From: Streptomyces sp. NBRC 109706
GTDB taxonomy: Bacteria > Actinomycetota > Actinomycetes > Streptomycetales > Streptomycetaceae
Assembly (NCBI RefSeq): GCF_000974485.1
Contig: NZ_BBOM01000004.1
Span: 930,001 to 994,000 of the forward strand
DNA length: 64,000 nt
Direction of reading: 5' to 3'
Shown: positions 43,409 to 55,853 of the stretch, piece after piece
Layout: each line of letters starts with the position of its first letter
How positions within the stretch are numbered: position 1 is the stretch's first letter
Position numbers and translations under genes: made by a program
The notes under the pieces: model-generated
Seen by the model: only the letters and a program-made list of their open reading frames with translations
Told to the model about the DNA's origin: nothing
Database searches by the model: none

Positions 43409-44421
43409 CGCCCACCGTGGTCCATCTCGACGAGCGGGGGCGGCTGCGCCCGGCCGGCGCCTCGGCGCCCGTGCCGCGGGACCGGATCGCCGAACATCTC
43501 GACCGCACGCTCCGGGTGCCGGAGCGCGCCACCGACCTCTATGTCTATGTCCACGGCTGGCAGACCCCGCCCCGCGCCGCCCTGCGCAGCGCCGGCCGAC
43601 TGCTCGACTCCGCACGGGAGTTGGCCGCCGCCGCGCCCGGCGACTATCCGGGGCTCGCGGGCGGCTACCGCCCCTGGTGCGTCGTCGTCTGCTGGCCGTC
43701 GTCCAGCGCGCCGACGCCCGCCGGCTACCGCCGGGTCCGCGACCGGGCCCATGCGATGAGCGCGCCCGGGGTCGGCCAGGCCGCGCATGTGCTCGGCTAT
43801 CTGCTGGGGTATCTGGACGCCCACCGGGTGAGCCCCGACGATCCGGCGGTGCTCACCAACCGTGCCGGGCAGTATCTCCATCTCGTCGGCCACTCCTTCG
43901 GCGGCCGGTTCCTGTGCGAGGCGGCCCAGTGGGCGGCCGATCCGGGGCGGGCGCCACGGGTGCTCGGCTGGAGCAACCCGGTCGACCCCCGGCGCCCGTT
44001 CACCGTGGACAGCTCGCTGATCTTCCAGATGGCCGCCCCCAGAAACAGCTTCACCACCCGCTTCCCCGCGCTCTTCGCCGGCGACGGGCGGTTGACGGCC
44101 CCGCTGCGCGGCCCGCTGGTCCTCACCTACTCCCGCTGGGACCGGGCCACCGGCTTCTGGCATCTGCGGGCCGAGGGCGCCGCCGGCATCGGGCACTCCG
44201 GCGTCGGTGCGGCCCCCGTCCCGCAGTTCACCACCCGGCTCAGGCCCCCGGGGGACCCGTACCCGCGCCGGCTGCTCGACCACCGGATCGTCAATGTCGA
44301 CGCCAGCGGACGTTTCCGGGGCGGCCGGGTGAGCCGGCTGCTGCCCGCCGGGGCGCACTCCGACTTCCATCACCCGGACTCCGCCCATCTGCTGCTGAGC
44401 CTCGCCGCGCTCTCCCGTTGA
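43405..44421 (+). CDS. Alpha/beta hydrolase (serine hydrolase/lipase-like), putative effector
   Basis: A 338-residue alpha/beta-hydrolase. It has an oxyanion HGW (50-52) after strand DLYVYVH, the nucleophile elbow LVGHSFGG with Ser164, a probable acid Asp246 (TYSRWDRATG) and a late His (AGAHSDFHHPD, 318 or 322). TTG 43405 is chosen since TTGA overlaps the CHAT stop and GGAG sits eight bases upstream; GTG 43417 is the alternative. No signal peptide. Its N-terminal 40 residues are an unstructured Arg/Pro-rich arm that could serve as a protease-sensitive lid. Translational coupling to the CHAT gene argues for a joint function. Lipase, esterase and NAD-related activities cannot be distinguished. 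Confidence 0.82.
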   Translation: MTPTVVHLDERGRLRPAGASAPVPRDRIAEHLDRTLRVPERATDLYVYVHGWQTPPRAALRSAGRLLDSARELAAAAPGDYPGLAGGYRPWCVVVCWPSSSAPTPAGYRRVRDRAHAMSAPGVGQAAHVLGYLLGYLDAHRVSPDDPAVLTNRAGQYLHLVGHSFGGRFLCEAAQWAADPGRAPRVLGWSNPVDPRRPFTVDSSLIFQMAAPRNSFTTRFPALFAGDGRLTAPLRGPLVLTYSRWDRATGFWHLRAEGAAGIGHSGVGAAPVPQFTTRLRPPGDPYPRRLLDHRIVNVDASGRFRGGRVSRLLPAGAHSDFHHPDSAHLLLSLAALSR

Positions 44422-44821
44422 GCCCGGTCCCGTGGTCGGTCGCCGTGCCGGCCCGACGCCGCCACGGGGTGGCCCGGTTCGGTCGCGGACGCGAATAACT
44501 CCGGCTGGTCGGCCTCGTCCGAGCCGTTCCGGTACCCGATCGGACCGCGCCCGGCGGTGAGCGCCCCCACCATGCCGCCGCTCCCTCCTCGCACTCCGCC
44601 GGGCCCGGACGCAAGCATTCCCCATTGTGAACACCGCCAACGGTCTTGTCCGACCAGTCCGTTCCCGGGCCCGCCGGGTCCAACCGCCGGCGGCGGCAGC
44701 CGGTGGACGCGCGCGCCGGTTGTCCCGTGTCGACATTGATTGACGTCCCGAGAGGCGAGGCGGCAGGGTCTGGGGATTCCGGCGAAGCGCTCTCTCCCGG
44801 ATACCGACTGAGAGGTCCCAC
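44422..44821. other. 400-base intergenic region at the boundary between the conflict system and the biosynthetic cluster
   Basis: I see no supported gene. A -35-like TTGACG lies at 44740-44745 without a good -10 partner. The 10-mer AGCGCTCTCT at 44786-44795 also occurs in the palindrome upstream of the carrier-protein gene (59549-59558). Short open frames here lack ribosome sites and similarity to any family I know. Confidence 0.5.
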
Positions 44822-46671
44822 GTGATGCTCACAGGGATGGGCAACTGGCGGTTGCTCCGTCCGTTGGCGCAGGTCTCCCGACCGCGGTTGTTCCTGCTCA
44901 CGGCGGTGATGCTCGTTCGCTCGACCGCACCGGTCGGCGCGAGCCTGGCCACCATGCTGGTCGTCTCGGACATCTCCGCCGCCGAGGACCGGAGCGGATG
45001 GGCGCTGCTGGTGCCGGTCGGCGCGCTGGCGGGCTGCCTGCTGATCGCGCAACTGTCACAACTCCTCATCGAGCCCGCTCAGTTCGCGGTGCGAAGGGAG
45101 ATCGACGGTCGCCATCGCCGGGAGGTCGGCCGGGTCGCGCTGGCCGCCGGACTGTCCCGGCTGGAGGACCCGGCGGTCCGCGACGATCTCCAGCTGGCCG
45201 CCGCCGAACCCGCCAACTGGACCGAGCGCACCCCGGGCGCGGCGGCGTGCGCGCAACTGCTCTGGGTGACCAAGTGGGTGGGCGCGCTGTGCGCCGCCGG
45301 GGTGGTCGGTCGCCACAGCCTGCCGATCGCCGTGTGCCTGCTCGCCGTCCTGGCCGCGCAGAACACGCTGATGTCCCGTCAGTGGTACCGGATGGTCCAG
45401 GTCTGGGCCGGGGGCGCGCGCCATCTGCGCCGGGCCGCCTACCTCACCGGTGTGACGACCGACGCCCCCAGCGCCAAGGAGGTCCGGCTCCACGGGTTCG
45501 CGCCGTGGATGATCGGCCGGTACCGCGAGTCGGTCGGAGAGCATCTGGGCCCCTACCGGAAGGCGAAGTTCTCGCTGCTGCGCAAGCAGTGGTTCCCGTT
45601 CGCCGCGGTCTCGCTCACGATGGTTTGGACGCTCGACTCCCTGGCCGGCGAGGCGCAGTCGGGGCAGATGGACGCGGCGGCGCTGAGCGCGGCCGTGGTC
45701 GCCGCCTGGCTGCTGTTCAACATCGGTGCGAGTGGCCCCGAGATCCTCGACATCGAGGGCGGAAAGGTTCCCGCCGCCGCCCTCGCCCGGGTGCGCGCCT
45801 CGGTGCGGCCCGCCGTGACCTCCCCGAAGGCGGCGCCCGGCACGGCCGGGGCGCGGGCCGAGCCGCCGGAGATCCGGTTCGGGGACGTGCGGTTCACCTA
45901 CCCGGGCCACACCCGGGAGGTGCTGCGGGGACTCGACCTGCGCCTGGCACCCGGCGAGACTGTGGCGATCGTCGGCCTCAACGGAGCGGGGAAGAGCACC
46001 CTGATCAAACTCCTGGCCGGGCTCTACGAGCCCACCTCGGGGACCATCCGCGTCGACGGCGCCCGGCGGGGCCAGGGGCCGGACGACGACTGGTACCGCG
46101 ATGTGGCCGTGGTGTTCCAGGACTTCATCCACTACGGCATGTCGTTGAAGGACAACATCGCGATCGGAGCCTCCCGGCAGGGCGTGACCGGCGCCGCGCT
46201 GGACGCGGTCTGGCGCCGGGCGGCGGCCGACATGGGCCTGGACGATATCGCCGCCCGGCTGCCGGACGGCTGGGACACCCGGGTCTCGGCCTCGTTGCCC
46301 GGTGGCGTCGACCTCTCCGGAGGCCAGTGGCAGCGGGTCGCGCTCGCCCGCGCCCTGTGCGCGATGCACGCGGGCGCCCGGGTGCTGGTCCTCGACGAGC
46401 CGACCGCCCATCTCGACGTCCGCACGGAGTGGGACCTGTTCCACAGTCTGCTCAAGGTCACCGAGGGCATGTCGGTCGTGATCGTCTCGCACCGGCTGTC
46501 CACGGTCCGCAGCGCCGACCGCATCGTCCTGCTGGAGGGCGGGCGGATCGTGGAGAACGGCAGCCACACCGAACTCATGGCCCGGCGGGGCCGGTACCAC
46601 GAACTGTTCCAGTTGCAGGCCGAGCGGTTCACCGACGGTGGCGAGCCCGCTCTCCGGAAAGGCGGCCGCCC

Positions 46672-46675
<4 letters not shown>
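44822..46675 (+). CDS. ABC exporter subunit (fused permease-ATPase), first of a pair
   Basis: A 617-residue half-transporter: a membrane domain of about six helices (20-330) and an ATPase domain (about 365-610). Walker A is GLNGAGKST, the Q-loop VVFQDFIHYGMSLKDN, signature LSGGQWQRVALARAL, Walker B LVLDEPTAHLD and H-loop IVSHRLST. The start is GTG 44822 with GAGAGG upstream, or ATG 44825. It is coupled by ATGA to the second half-transporter, so the pair probably forms a heterodimeric exporter. Position at the edge of the 7-deazapurine cluster suggests product export or self-protection. The FQDF-type Q-loop is common in exporters of actinomycete natural-product clusters. Confidence 0.9.
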
Positions 46676-48485
<1,810 letters not shown>

Positions 48486-48489
<4 letters not shown>

Positions 48490-50174
48490 CGTATCCCACC
48501 GACTATCCGACCGTGACCGTCGCGGTGTCCGACCTCCGTAGCGGCACGGGGCCGCTGACCTGGGGGCAGCACGCCATCATGAGCCTCCTCGACCTGCTGG
48601 GGGAGGACGCCCACACCAGCAACGTCAGCGCCTGGGAACCCTGCGAACCGGGCACCGGGACGGCCGCCGCGCTGGCGGTCATCAAGGGGCTGCTGACCCG
48701 GTACGAAACGTTGCGCACGCGGTTCCCGCAGCTCGGGGAGGAGCGCGTGCAACTCCTCGACGGCGACGGATCCGTCGAGGTCGAGATCGTGCCCGCCGAG
48801 GGCGAGGAAGCGGCCGTCATCGCACGCCGCGAACGGTCCCGGCTCCGGGAGACCCGCTTCGACCTGGTCGAGGGCTGGCCGGTGCGGTTCGCCGTCGTCA
48901 CCGAGGGCGACACGGCGCTGGCCGTGGTCTTCGCCTGCTCGCACGCGGTGGCCGACCTGTGGGGAGCCAGGGCCCTGCGGCCGGTGCTCGCCCGCCCGGA
49001 CGCCGGAGCCGAGTCGACCCAACAGCCCCTGGACCGGGCGGCCTTCGAGAACTCCCCCGCCGGTGACCTCGTCAACCAGCGCTCCCTGGCCCACTGGCGG
49101 CAGCAGCTGACCAGGATGCCCCGCACGCTCTTCCCGAACGCCCCGCTGCCCCCGCACGAGGGCAAGCGCTTCTGGTACGGCTCGTTCGAGTCCCCGGCGA
49201 TGGACGCCGCGCTGTCCGCGCTCGCCGCGCGCTACCGGGTCAGCAGCTCCACCGTCCTGTTCGCCGCCACCTCGGCGGTGCTGGCCAGGAACGCCGGGGT
49301 GGAGTCGTGCCCGCTCGGCGTGGTGTCCGCCAACCGGGCCGGGGCGCGGAACTCGGTCAGCACGCTCTCGCAACTGAGCCTGATCACCCTGCCGGTCGGC
49401 GAGCGGCCGCTGCCCGACCTGGTCAGGGCGGCGATGGCGGCCAACCTTGAGGCGTACCGACACGGCGCGTACGACCCGCGCAGCCGTGACGCCCTGTTGG
49501 CCGAGGTCTCCCACACCCGTGGCCTGCCCATCGACATGGCGCTGTGGCTCAACGACCTGCGCACCCCCGGTCCCGGCCAGGCCGGCAACGGACCGGGGCA
49601 GCTGGAGCTCGGCAGCATGCGCTGGAAGGACGCCAACGACGAGGGGGACTCCACGTTCTATGTGTTCGTCGAGGACTGGAGCGGCTGCCTGTCGCTCTAC
49701 GTCATGCACGACACCTTCTATCTGCCGCCCAGGACCGGTGAGTTGCTCCTCGGCGACCTGGAGCGACTGCTCGTGGACGAGGCGGGGAACGAGCTGCCGT
49801 CCGGTCGACCCGTCCAGGTGCCGACCACCGCGTCCTGGCGGCCGCGCGGGACGGACTGGCAGCTGGTGGACTCCTCCTGGATACGGCTGCGGGACGTCCG
49901 GGCGCTGCTGCAGGGCATCGGGGACTGGTCCGCCGTCGGCGTCTTCCTGGAGACCTCGCAGGATGGCACCGACTCCCTTGTCGCCCGCCTGACGCCGAAG
50001 ACGGAAGCCGTTTCGCCGGCCGACCTCCACACGGCCTGCATGGCGGCGCTGCCGGAGTACCGGTCGGCCATCGCGCCCCACCGCTATGTCGTCCATGCCA
50101 CCGCCCCGGCGGACGAGGCGGACGAGGCGGACTGGCAACGCCAGCCGGTCCTCCACGAAGGGGACGGCCGCTAG
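48486..50174 (+). CDS. Stand-alone condensation-domain-like protein
   Basis: A 562-residue soluble protein with the chloramphenicol-acetyltransferase-like fold of NRPS condensation domains. The active-site motif is ACSHAVADLWG, equivalent to HHxxxDG with the first His replaced by Ser but the catalytic second His and the Asp kept. Later condensation-type regions are VLFAATSAVLARNAG (C4-like) and LGVVSANRAGARNSVS (C5-like). After about residue 440 a Trp-rich extension of unknown role follows. It is translationally coupled to the ABC pair. It may join an acyl or aminoacyl group from the carrier protein at 59256-59483, or from Ala-tRNA, to an amine acceptor. Donor and acceptor are inferred, not seen. 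Confidence 0.8.
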
Positions 50175-50366
50175 TACTTCAGCCGCGGTTCGCCGTCTCC
50201 GTCGCACCGCCTCGCGCCGACCGGAGGGCCGACCCCGTTCGCAAGACCCCGCACGAGGCTCCGCGGCTAGACTGCACAACGGCACATGAGGACGTGTCAC
50301 ACACGACGGAAAGCCACGAGGAAGCCGGGCGAACTCCAGGGATCGTTCGGCGACATGGAAGGACGA

Positions 50367-53042
50367 ATGCTGATGAGGTCGGCGGAGATCCGCAAACGCT
50401 GGCTCGGGTTTTTCGAGGAGCGCGGGCATACGGTCGTGCCTTCGGCATCGCTGATCGCGGACGATCCGACCCTGCTGCTGGTGCCCGCGGGCATGGTGCC
50501 TTTCAAGCCGTACTTCCTCGGCCAGGAACAGCCGTCCTTCCGGCGGGCCACCAGCATCCAGAAATGCGTGCGCACCCCGGATATCGACGAGGTCGGAAAG
50601 ACCACGCGCCATGCCACGTTCTTCCAGATGTGCGGCAATTTCTCGTTCGGGGACTACTTCAAGAAGGAAGCGATCACCAGCGCCTGGGAGTTGCTGACCG
50701 CCCCGCAGGACGCGGGCGGCTACGGCATGGATCCCGAGCGGTTGTGGGTGACCGTCTTCCACGAGGACTCCGAGGCCGAGGCGATCTGGCGCGATGTCGT
50801 CGGGGTCCGGCCGGAGCGCATCCAACGCCTCGGCATGGGACCGAACTTCTGGTCCATGGACGTGCCGGGACCGTGTGGGCCCGCCTCCGAGATCTGCTAC
50901 GACCGCGGCCCCGAGTACGGCCCCGAAGGCGGCCCGGCCGTCAACGAGGAGCGCTACATCGAACTGTGGAACCTCGTGTTCATGCAGTACGAACGAGGCG
51001 AGGGGACCGGAAAGGAGGACTTCGAGATCCTCGGGGAGTTGCCCGCGAAGAACATCGACACCGGTCTCGGCCTTGAGCGGCTGGCGATGATCCTGCAGGG
51101 CGTCAACAACATCTTCGAGATCGACACCTCGCGTGCCGTCATCGACAGGGCGACCGAGCTGACCGGAGTCGCCTACGGCACCGATCCGAAATCGGATGTC
51201 TCGCTCCGTATCGTTTCGGACCATATGCGGGCGTCCGTCATGCTCGTCGGCGACGGAGTCACGCCCGGCAACGAGGGCCGCGGCTATGTGCTGCGCCGCA
51301 TTCTGCGCCGCGCCATCCGCAATATGCGACTGCTCGGCTCCACCGGGCCGGTGGCCAAATCGCTGATCGACACCGTCCTCGACGTCATGGGTGAGCAGTA
51401 CCCCGAACTCCTCGAAGACCGCGCGCGTATCGAAATCGTGATTCTGGCGGAAGAGGAAGCTTTTCTGCGGACCCTGAGAACCGGCACCGCGATGCTGGAC
51501 GAGGCGGTTGCCGAGACCCGTCGCGGCGGTTCCTCCGTCCTGGGCGGCAGCCAGGCCTTCATGCTGCACGACACCTACGGCTTCCCCATCGACCTGACCC
51601 TGGAAATGGCGGCCGAGCAGGGCCTGCGGGTCGACGAGGCGGGTTTCCGGCAGCTCATGAAGCAGCAGCGGGACCGGGCCAAGGCCGACGCCCGGGCCAA
51701 GAAGTCCGGCCACGCCGACCTCTCCGCCTACCGGGAGGTCGCGGACCGCGCCGGCGCCGTCGAGTTCACCGGATACGAGTTGATGGAGGACGAGGCATCC
51801 GTCGTCGGCCTGCTGGTCGGCGGCGTTCCCTCGCCCGCGGCGTCCGAGGGCGACGACGTCGAGATCGTCCTGAGCCGGACGCCCTTCTACGCCGAGGGCG
51901 GCGGCCAGTTGGCCGACCACGGCCGCATCCGGACCCAGGCGGGCGCGACCGTCACCGTTCACGACGTGCAACAGCCGGTTCCCGGCGTCCTGGTGCACTC
52001 GGGGACGGTGCTGGTCGGCGAGGTCACTCTCGGCTCGACGGCGCTCGCCACGGTCGACGTCGAACGCCGCCGTGCCGTGTCCCGCGCGCATTCGGCGACC
52101 CATCTGACGCACCAGGCCCTGCGCGTCGCGCTCGGCCCGTCGGCCGCGCAGGCCGGCTCGGAGAACTCCCCCGGGCGGTTCCGCTTCGACTTCGCCTCAC
52201 CGTCCGCGGTGCCCCACTCCGTGCTGGCGGACGTCGAGCAGGAGATCAACGAGGTGCTGTCCCGCGAGCTGGAGGTGACCGCCGCGGTGATGACCATGGA
52301 CGAGGCCCGCAAGCAGGGCGCCGTCGCGATGTTCGGCGAGAAGTACGGCGACCAGGTGCGCGTCGTCACCATCGGCGACTACTCCAAGGAGCTGTGCGGC
52401 GGCACGCACGTCCGCAACACCGCACAGCTCGGCCTGGTGAAGCTGATGAGCGAATCGTCCATCGGCGCCGGCGTGCGGCGGGTCGAGGCACTGGTCGGCG
52501 TGGACGCGTACCGCTTCCTGGCCCGCGAGCACACGCTGGTGAGGCAGTTGACCGACCTGGTCAAGGGCAAGCCGGAGGAACTGCCGGAGAAGATCGCCGG
52601 CATGATCACCCGGATCCGGGACGCGGAAAAGGAGATCGACCGCTTCCGGCTGGACAACCTCATGCAGTCGAGCCCGTCGCTGGCGGGCTCCGCCGAGCAG
52701 GTGGGCGGCGTCGCACTGGTCGCCGCGAAGGTGGGCGACGGCATCGCGATGGACGATCTGCGACGGCTGGCACGGGATGTGTGCGGGCGGCTCCCGTCCC
52801 CGGAGGCCGTGGTCGCCCTGTTCTCCGTCAAGGACGACCGCCCGCTGTGTGTGGTCGCGGTGAACGAGAAGGCTCAGGCCGGCGGGTTGAAGGCCGGCGA
52901 GCTGATCCGTACCGGGATGGCGGTCCTCGGGGGGCGCGGAGGCGGCAAGGACAGCGTGGCGCAGGGAGCGGGCACCGACGCGGCCGCCGTGGACCGGGCC
53001 ATCGCCGCGGTGCGCGGGGCCGTTGCCGCGCACGGTTCGTAG
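50367..53042 (+). CDS. alaS: Alanyl-tRNA synthetase, cluster-associated copy
   Basis: An 891-residue full-length class II alanyl-tRNA synthetase. Motif 2 region [20 protein letters not shown] (in part), the [10 protein letters not shown] strand and [13 protein letters not shown] (motif 3) are intact. The editing domain keeps HSATH and the CGGTH zinc motif, and the C-terminal oligomerisation domain ends [19 protein letters not shown] 50367 has GGAAGGA upstream and gives the normal N-terminus ([21 protein letters not shown]). It is flanked by a condensation-domain gene and an amidohydrolase gene rather than the usual housekeeping neighbours (ruvX/Holliday-junction resolvase, aroE), so it is likely a second copy. 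It may provide resistance to a product that inhibits AlaRS, or Ala-tRNA as a building block. Confidence 0.93.
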   Translation: MLMRSAEIRKRWLGFFEERGHTVVPSASLIADDPTLLLVPAGMVPFKPYFLGQEQPSFRRATSIQKCVRTPDIDEVGKTTRHATFFQMCGNFSFGDYFKKEAITSAWELLTAPQDAGGYGMDPERLWVTVFHEDSEAEAIWRDVVGVRPERIQRLGMGPNFWSMDVPGPCGPASEICYDRGPEYGPEGGPAVNEERYIELWNLVFMQYERGEGTGKEDFEILGELPAKNIDTGLGLERLAMILQGVNNIFEIDTSRAVIDRATELTGVAYGTDPKSDVSLRIVSDHMRASVMLVGDGVTPGNEGRGYVLRRILRRAIRNMRLLGSTGPVAKSLIDTVLDVMGEQYPELLEDRARIEIVILAEEEAFLRTLRTGTAMLDEAVAETRRGGSSVLGGSQAFMLHDTYGFPIDLTLEMAAEQGLRVDEAGFRQLMKQQRDRAKADARAKKSGHADLSAYREVADRAGAVEFTGYELMEDEASVVGLLVGGVPSPAASEGDDVEIVLSRTPFYAEGGGQLADHGRIRTQAGATVTVHDVQQPVPGVLVHSGTVLVGEVTLGSTALATVDVERRRAVSRAHSATHLTHQALRVALGPSAAQAGSENSPGRFRFDFASPSAVPHSVLADVEQEINEVLSRELEVTAAVMTMDEARKQGAVAMFGEKYGDQVRVVTIGDYSKELCGGTHVRNTAQLGLVKLMSESSIGAGVRRVEALVGVDAYRFLAREHTLVRQLTDLVKGKPEELPEKIAGMITRIRDAEKEIDRFRLDNLMQSSPSLAGSAEQVGGVALVAAKVGDGIAMDDLRRLARDVCGRLPSPEAVVALFSVKDDRPLCVVAVNEKAQAGGLKAGELIRTGMAVLGGRGGGKDSVAQGAGTDAAAVDRAIAAVRGAVAAHGS

Positions 53043-53069
53043 CGGGGGCTGGAGAACGCACCTCCCGGA

Positions 53070-53116
53070 GTCGACATGCGGGCCGCGGACCCCAGGGTCA
53101 CGGCCCGCACGTCGAC
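53070..53116. terminator. Bidirectional hairpin between AlaRS and amidohydrolase genes
   Basis: A 16-base stem with one mismatch (GTCGACATGCGGGCCG at 53070-53085 against 53101-53116) and a 15-base loop, placed 27 bases after the AlaRS stop and 9 bases past the end of the convergent amidohydrolase gene. Confidence 0.7.
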
Positions 53117-53125
53117 CCCGGCTTC

Positions 53126-54589
53126 TCAGTCCGGTGCCGCGAGCAACGACAGTTCCCCCAGGCCGGCTTCCCGAGCCAGGCAGCGGGCCAGCTCGCGCGA
53201 TTCGCCGACCAGGGCGGGCACGTCGACGCCCAGCAGCTCCCCGTCGCCGACCCGCCGCCGTCCACCCACCCAGACGTCCTTCACCTCGCGGGGGCCCGCG
53301 CAGTAGACGATCGCCTGGAACGGGTCGTGGACATTGGCGAGGGCCGGCGAGTCGCCGTCGAAGACGACCAGGTCGGCGGCCTTTCCGGGTTCGAGCGAGC
53401 CGACCAGGGGGTCGAGACGCAGCGCGGCGGCGCCCTCGACGGTCGCCATGCGGAGAGCCGCGCGCGCGGTCAACGCGGCCGGATCGAGCTGATCCAGTCG
53501 CTGCAGCAGAACGCCGGTCTTGATCGCTTCCAGCATGTCCTGGCGGTCGTTGCTGGCCGGGCCGTCGACGCCGAGCCCGACCTTGATCCCACTGCCGCGC
53601 AGCCGTGGGACCGGACACACCCCGGACGCGAGGATCATGTTCGACACCGGGTTGTACGCCACGCCGACGCCGTGCGACGCCAGGAGACGGATGTCGTCGT
53701 CCGAGAGCCAGACGCAGTGCGCGGCCAGTGTCGGCGCTTCGAACAGCCCGTGCCGCGCGCAGTACGCGATCGGGCTCATCTGCCGGGACTCCCGGATGTG
53801 TTCGATCTCCTCCCGCGACTCGTGCAGGTGGATGTGGACCCCGTCCCCGTGCGATGACGCGAGATCGACCGACCGCGCGAACAGGGACGGCGCCTGCGCG
53901 GCCACCGTCGCGATACCGACGCGGAACCGGCACAGCGAACTGCCGGCCGCGGCCTCACGCAGCGCGGCATGCTCGGCGAGGACATCCTCAACGGCGGTCC
54001 CCGACCGTCGATCACTCGCGCCGTAGGAGACGACGCCCCTCAGCCCCAGCTCCTCCAGACCCTGGACGACCCCCGGTGTGACGGGAGTTGCCCTCGGGTC
54101 GCAGACGAACATGTCGTTCGTCAGCGTGATCCCGGTCCTGAGCATCTGAACACCGCCGAGCAGTGTGCCGATATAGGCGCTTTCCCGGTCGAGACGGGGA
54201 GCGACGGCGTCGATCAGGGTACGCAGCCAGTCACCGAGCGCGTACTCCTCCGCGATTCCCGTCACCAGGGCCTCGGAGAAGTGCCCGTGCGTGTTGACGA
54301 ATCCGGGGGTGACGATATCGGCGGGCCCGCCGAGCACGGCGCAGCCGGGAAACCTGCCGGAGAGATCGGCGAACGTCCCGACGTCCGTGATCGTGTCGCC
54401 CACCACGCGCACGGCGCCGTCCGGGATCATCTCGGGTTCGGACGAGGTGAGGACGTATCCGCCACGGACCAGGAAACCGGCATCCGGTTGACGGAAAGGG
54501 GCATCGATTTCCGAAGCCCCCTCCGAAGTCCTTTCCGAGATTCCCTTCGAAATCCCCCTCGGATAAGGGCTGCCGGACCGTTCGGTCAT
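53126..54589 (-). CDS. Amidohydrolase-superfamily deaminase/chlorohydrolase-like enzyme
   Basis: A 487-residue metal-dependent hydrolase of the subtype III amidohydrolases (MtaD/SsnA/TrzN-like). Metal and catalytic residues are visible: HGH in VNTHGHFSEAL, His and Glu in VHIHLHESREE, His in LAAHCVWLS and Asp in LGVDGPASND. These enzymes deaminate adenosine-, guanine- or pterin-like rings. In this cluster it could convert an amino group on the 7-deazapurine or a precursor. The N-terminal 30 residues are a low-complexity Ser/Glu repeat (GISKGISERTSEGASE) made by tandem duplication. ATG 54589 has GGAG upstream. It is the last gene of the minus-strand block and convergent with AlaRS. Confidence 0.87.
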   Translation of the reverse strand: MTERSGSPYPRGISKGISERTSEGASEIDAPFRQPDAGFLVRGGYVLTSSEPEMIPDGAVRVVGDTITDVGTFADLSGRFPGCAVLGGPADIVTPGFVNTHGHFSEALVTGIAEEYALGDWLRTLIDAVAPRLDRESAYIGTLLGGVQMLRTGITLTNDMFVCDPRATPVTPGVVQGLEELGLRGVVSYGASDRRSGTAVEDVLAEHAALREAAAGSSLCRFRVGIATVAAQAPSLFARSVDLASSHGDGVHIHLHESREEIEHIRESRQMSPIAYCARHGLFEAPTLAAHCVWLSDDDIRLLASHGVGVAYNPVSNMILASGVCPVPRLRGSGIKVGLGVDGPASNDRQDMLEAIKTGVLLQRLDQLDPAALTARAALRMATVEGAAALRLDPLVGSLEPGKAADLVVFDGDSPALANVHDPFQAIVYCAGPREVKDVWVGGRRRVGDGELLGVDVPALVGESRELARCLAREAGLGELSLLAAPD

Positions 54590-54675
54590 CGGATTCGCTC
54601 CTGTTCCCCGCGCCATGCCGGAGTTGGTCCGGAATTCCACCGGCCGATGCGGGACGTCGGCCGTCCCTACCTTCC

Positions 54676-55728
54676 TCACTCCGTTCTCGGGCACGAGACG
54701 GGCGGCCCCTCCAACTCCTGGGCGAATTCGTCCCACAGCTTCGCGTAGGCCCGGGCGAGTTGGGCCAGGAGGGGCACACTGTGCGAAGGAACCGCCGAGG
54801 CGAGAGAGGCCGATTCCGGCAGGCTCGACGCGTTCGCCTGCAACAGACGCAGCAGCTGGCGTCCGGCCTGCTTGTGGCGCATGGAGGGATCGCGGGCGAG
54901 CTTGGTGACGATGCTGACCGGATCCGCCGCGGCCAGCAGCGGACGCGACTCCGAACGCCGACGGGTCGACGACACGCGGCCGTCCGGCCGGCGGCTCCCG
55001 TCGGACGCGTGCGCCTCCGGCACCGGAGCCTCGCCCCGTGCCAGGCGGCGGCGCACATCGGCCACCGTGTTCGGCGATATCCCCGAGCTTTTCGCCACCT
55101 CCCGCAGCGACGACTGCGGTTGGTCCTCCAGCATCCTGGCGGCCTTGAGCCGGCCCTCCACCGTGCTCAGCGGCCGGGCCCTGCCGTCCCGCCCCACCCG
55201 GGTCGTGGGCAGCGACGACACGTCCTGGGTCATGTGCCGCAGCTCCGCGACGATCTTGGCCGCCATGCCGACGACCTCGGCTATCGCCCGGTCGGACATC
55301 TCGGGATGCGACACGATGATCCGTGCCGCGGCGGCGCGCCGGTCGGCACGCGACAGCGGGAGGCCATGCTTCGTGTTCGCCTCGACGGCGCACAGAAAGG
55401 CGTTCTCGGCGGTGCCGTCGAAGAACTCGACGCTGATGGACTCTTCCCCGTTGAGCACGGCCGCCAGGAGTCGATGGGTGCCGTCGATCACTTCCATCGT
55501 CCGCCGGTCGACGAGTATCGGCGGAAGTTCGCCGTCGGCCTCCGCGAGGCGCGCGATATGCTCCTCGTCCGTTCCGCCCAGGCGCGGGGACCGCCCGAGC
55601 GAGAGACTGGTCAGTGGGACGGTCCAGGGTCCCCGCCCCGTGAAGAGGTTGTCGATCGCGTCACCGCCGGACGCGGGCATCGGGTCTTCGTAGAGAGCTG
55701 ATATCGGTATTGCATCCGCCTGACTCAT
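54676..55728 (-). CDS. ParB/StrR-family transcriptional regulator
   Basis: A 350-residue DNA-binding protein. The ParB-like N-terminal domain (about 35-125) shows VPLTSL, ELPPILVDRRTMEVIDGTHRL (in part) and EFFDGTAENAFLCAVEANT; a helix-turn-helix follows (about 130-165: SRADRRAAAARIIVSHPEMSDRAIAEVVG, in part), with a second at about 195-225 (SSLREVAKSSGISPNTVADVR). This is the layout of StrR/NovG/KasT-type pathway activators. ATG 55728 with GAGGGG upstream is used. A match to the StrR operator lies at 62578-62606 upstream of the queD-like gene, so this protein is the probable activator of the cluster. Confidence 0.85.
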   Translation of the reverse strand: MSQADAIPISALYEDPMPASGGDAIDNLFTGRGPWTVPLTSLSLGRSPRLGGTDEEHIARLAEADGELPPILVDRRTMEVIDGTHRLLAAVLNGEESISVEFFDGTAENAFLCAVEANTKHGLPLSRADRRAAAARIIVSHPEMSDRAIAEVVGMAAKIVAELRHMTQDVSSLPTTRVGRDGRARPLSTVEGRLKAARMLEDQPQSSLREVAKSSGISPNTVADVRRRLARGEAPVPEAHASDGSRRPDGRVSSTRRRSESRPLLAAADPVSIVTKLARDPSMRHKQAGRQLLRLLQANASSLPESASLASAVPSHSVPLLAQLARAYAKLWDEFAQELEGPPVSCPRTE

Positions 55729-55853
55729 GGCTGCAATCCCCTCGTTAATTGATCTCCGCAAGGCGGCTTCGCAGCCCTCCGCCTAACGACATGTGCAGGT
55801 GCCATTTCCGTTTGAGAACCCGAGGGTTCCCGGTCCTCTGTTCACGCGGTGCT

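Noticed and set aside
44370..44618. Minus-strand frame in the 44.4 kb intergenic region
   Set aside because: It has low complexity, no ribosome site and no recognisable domain.
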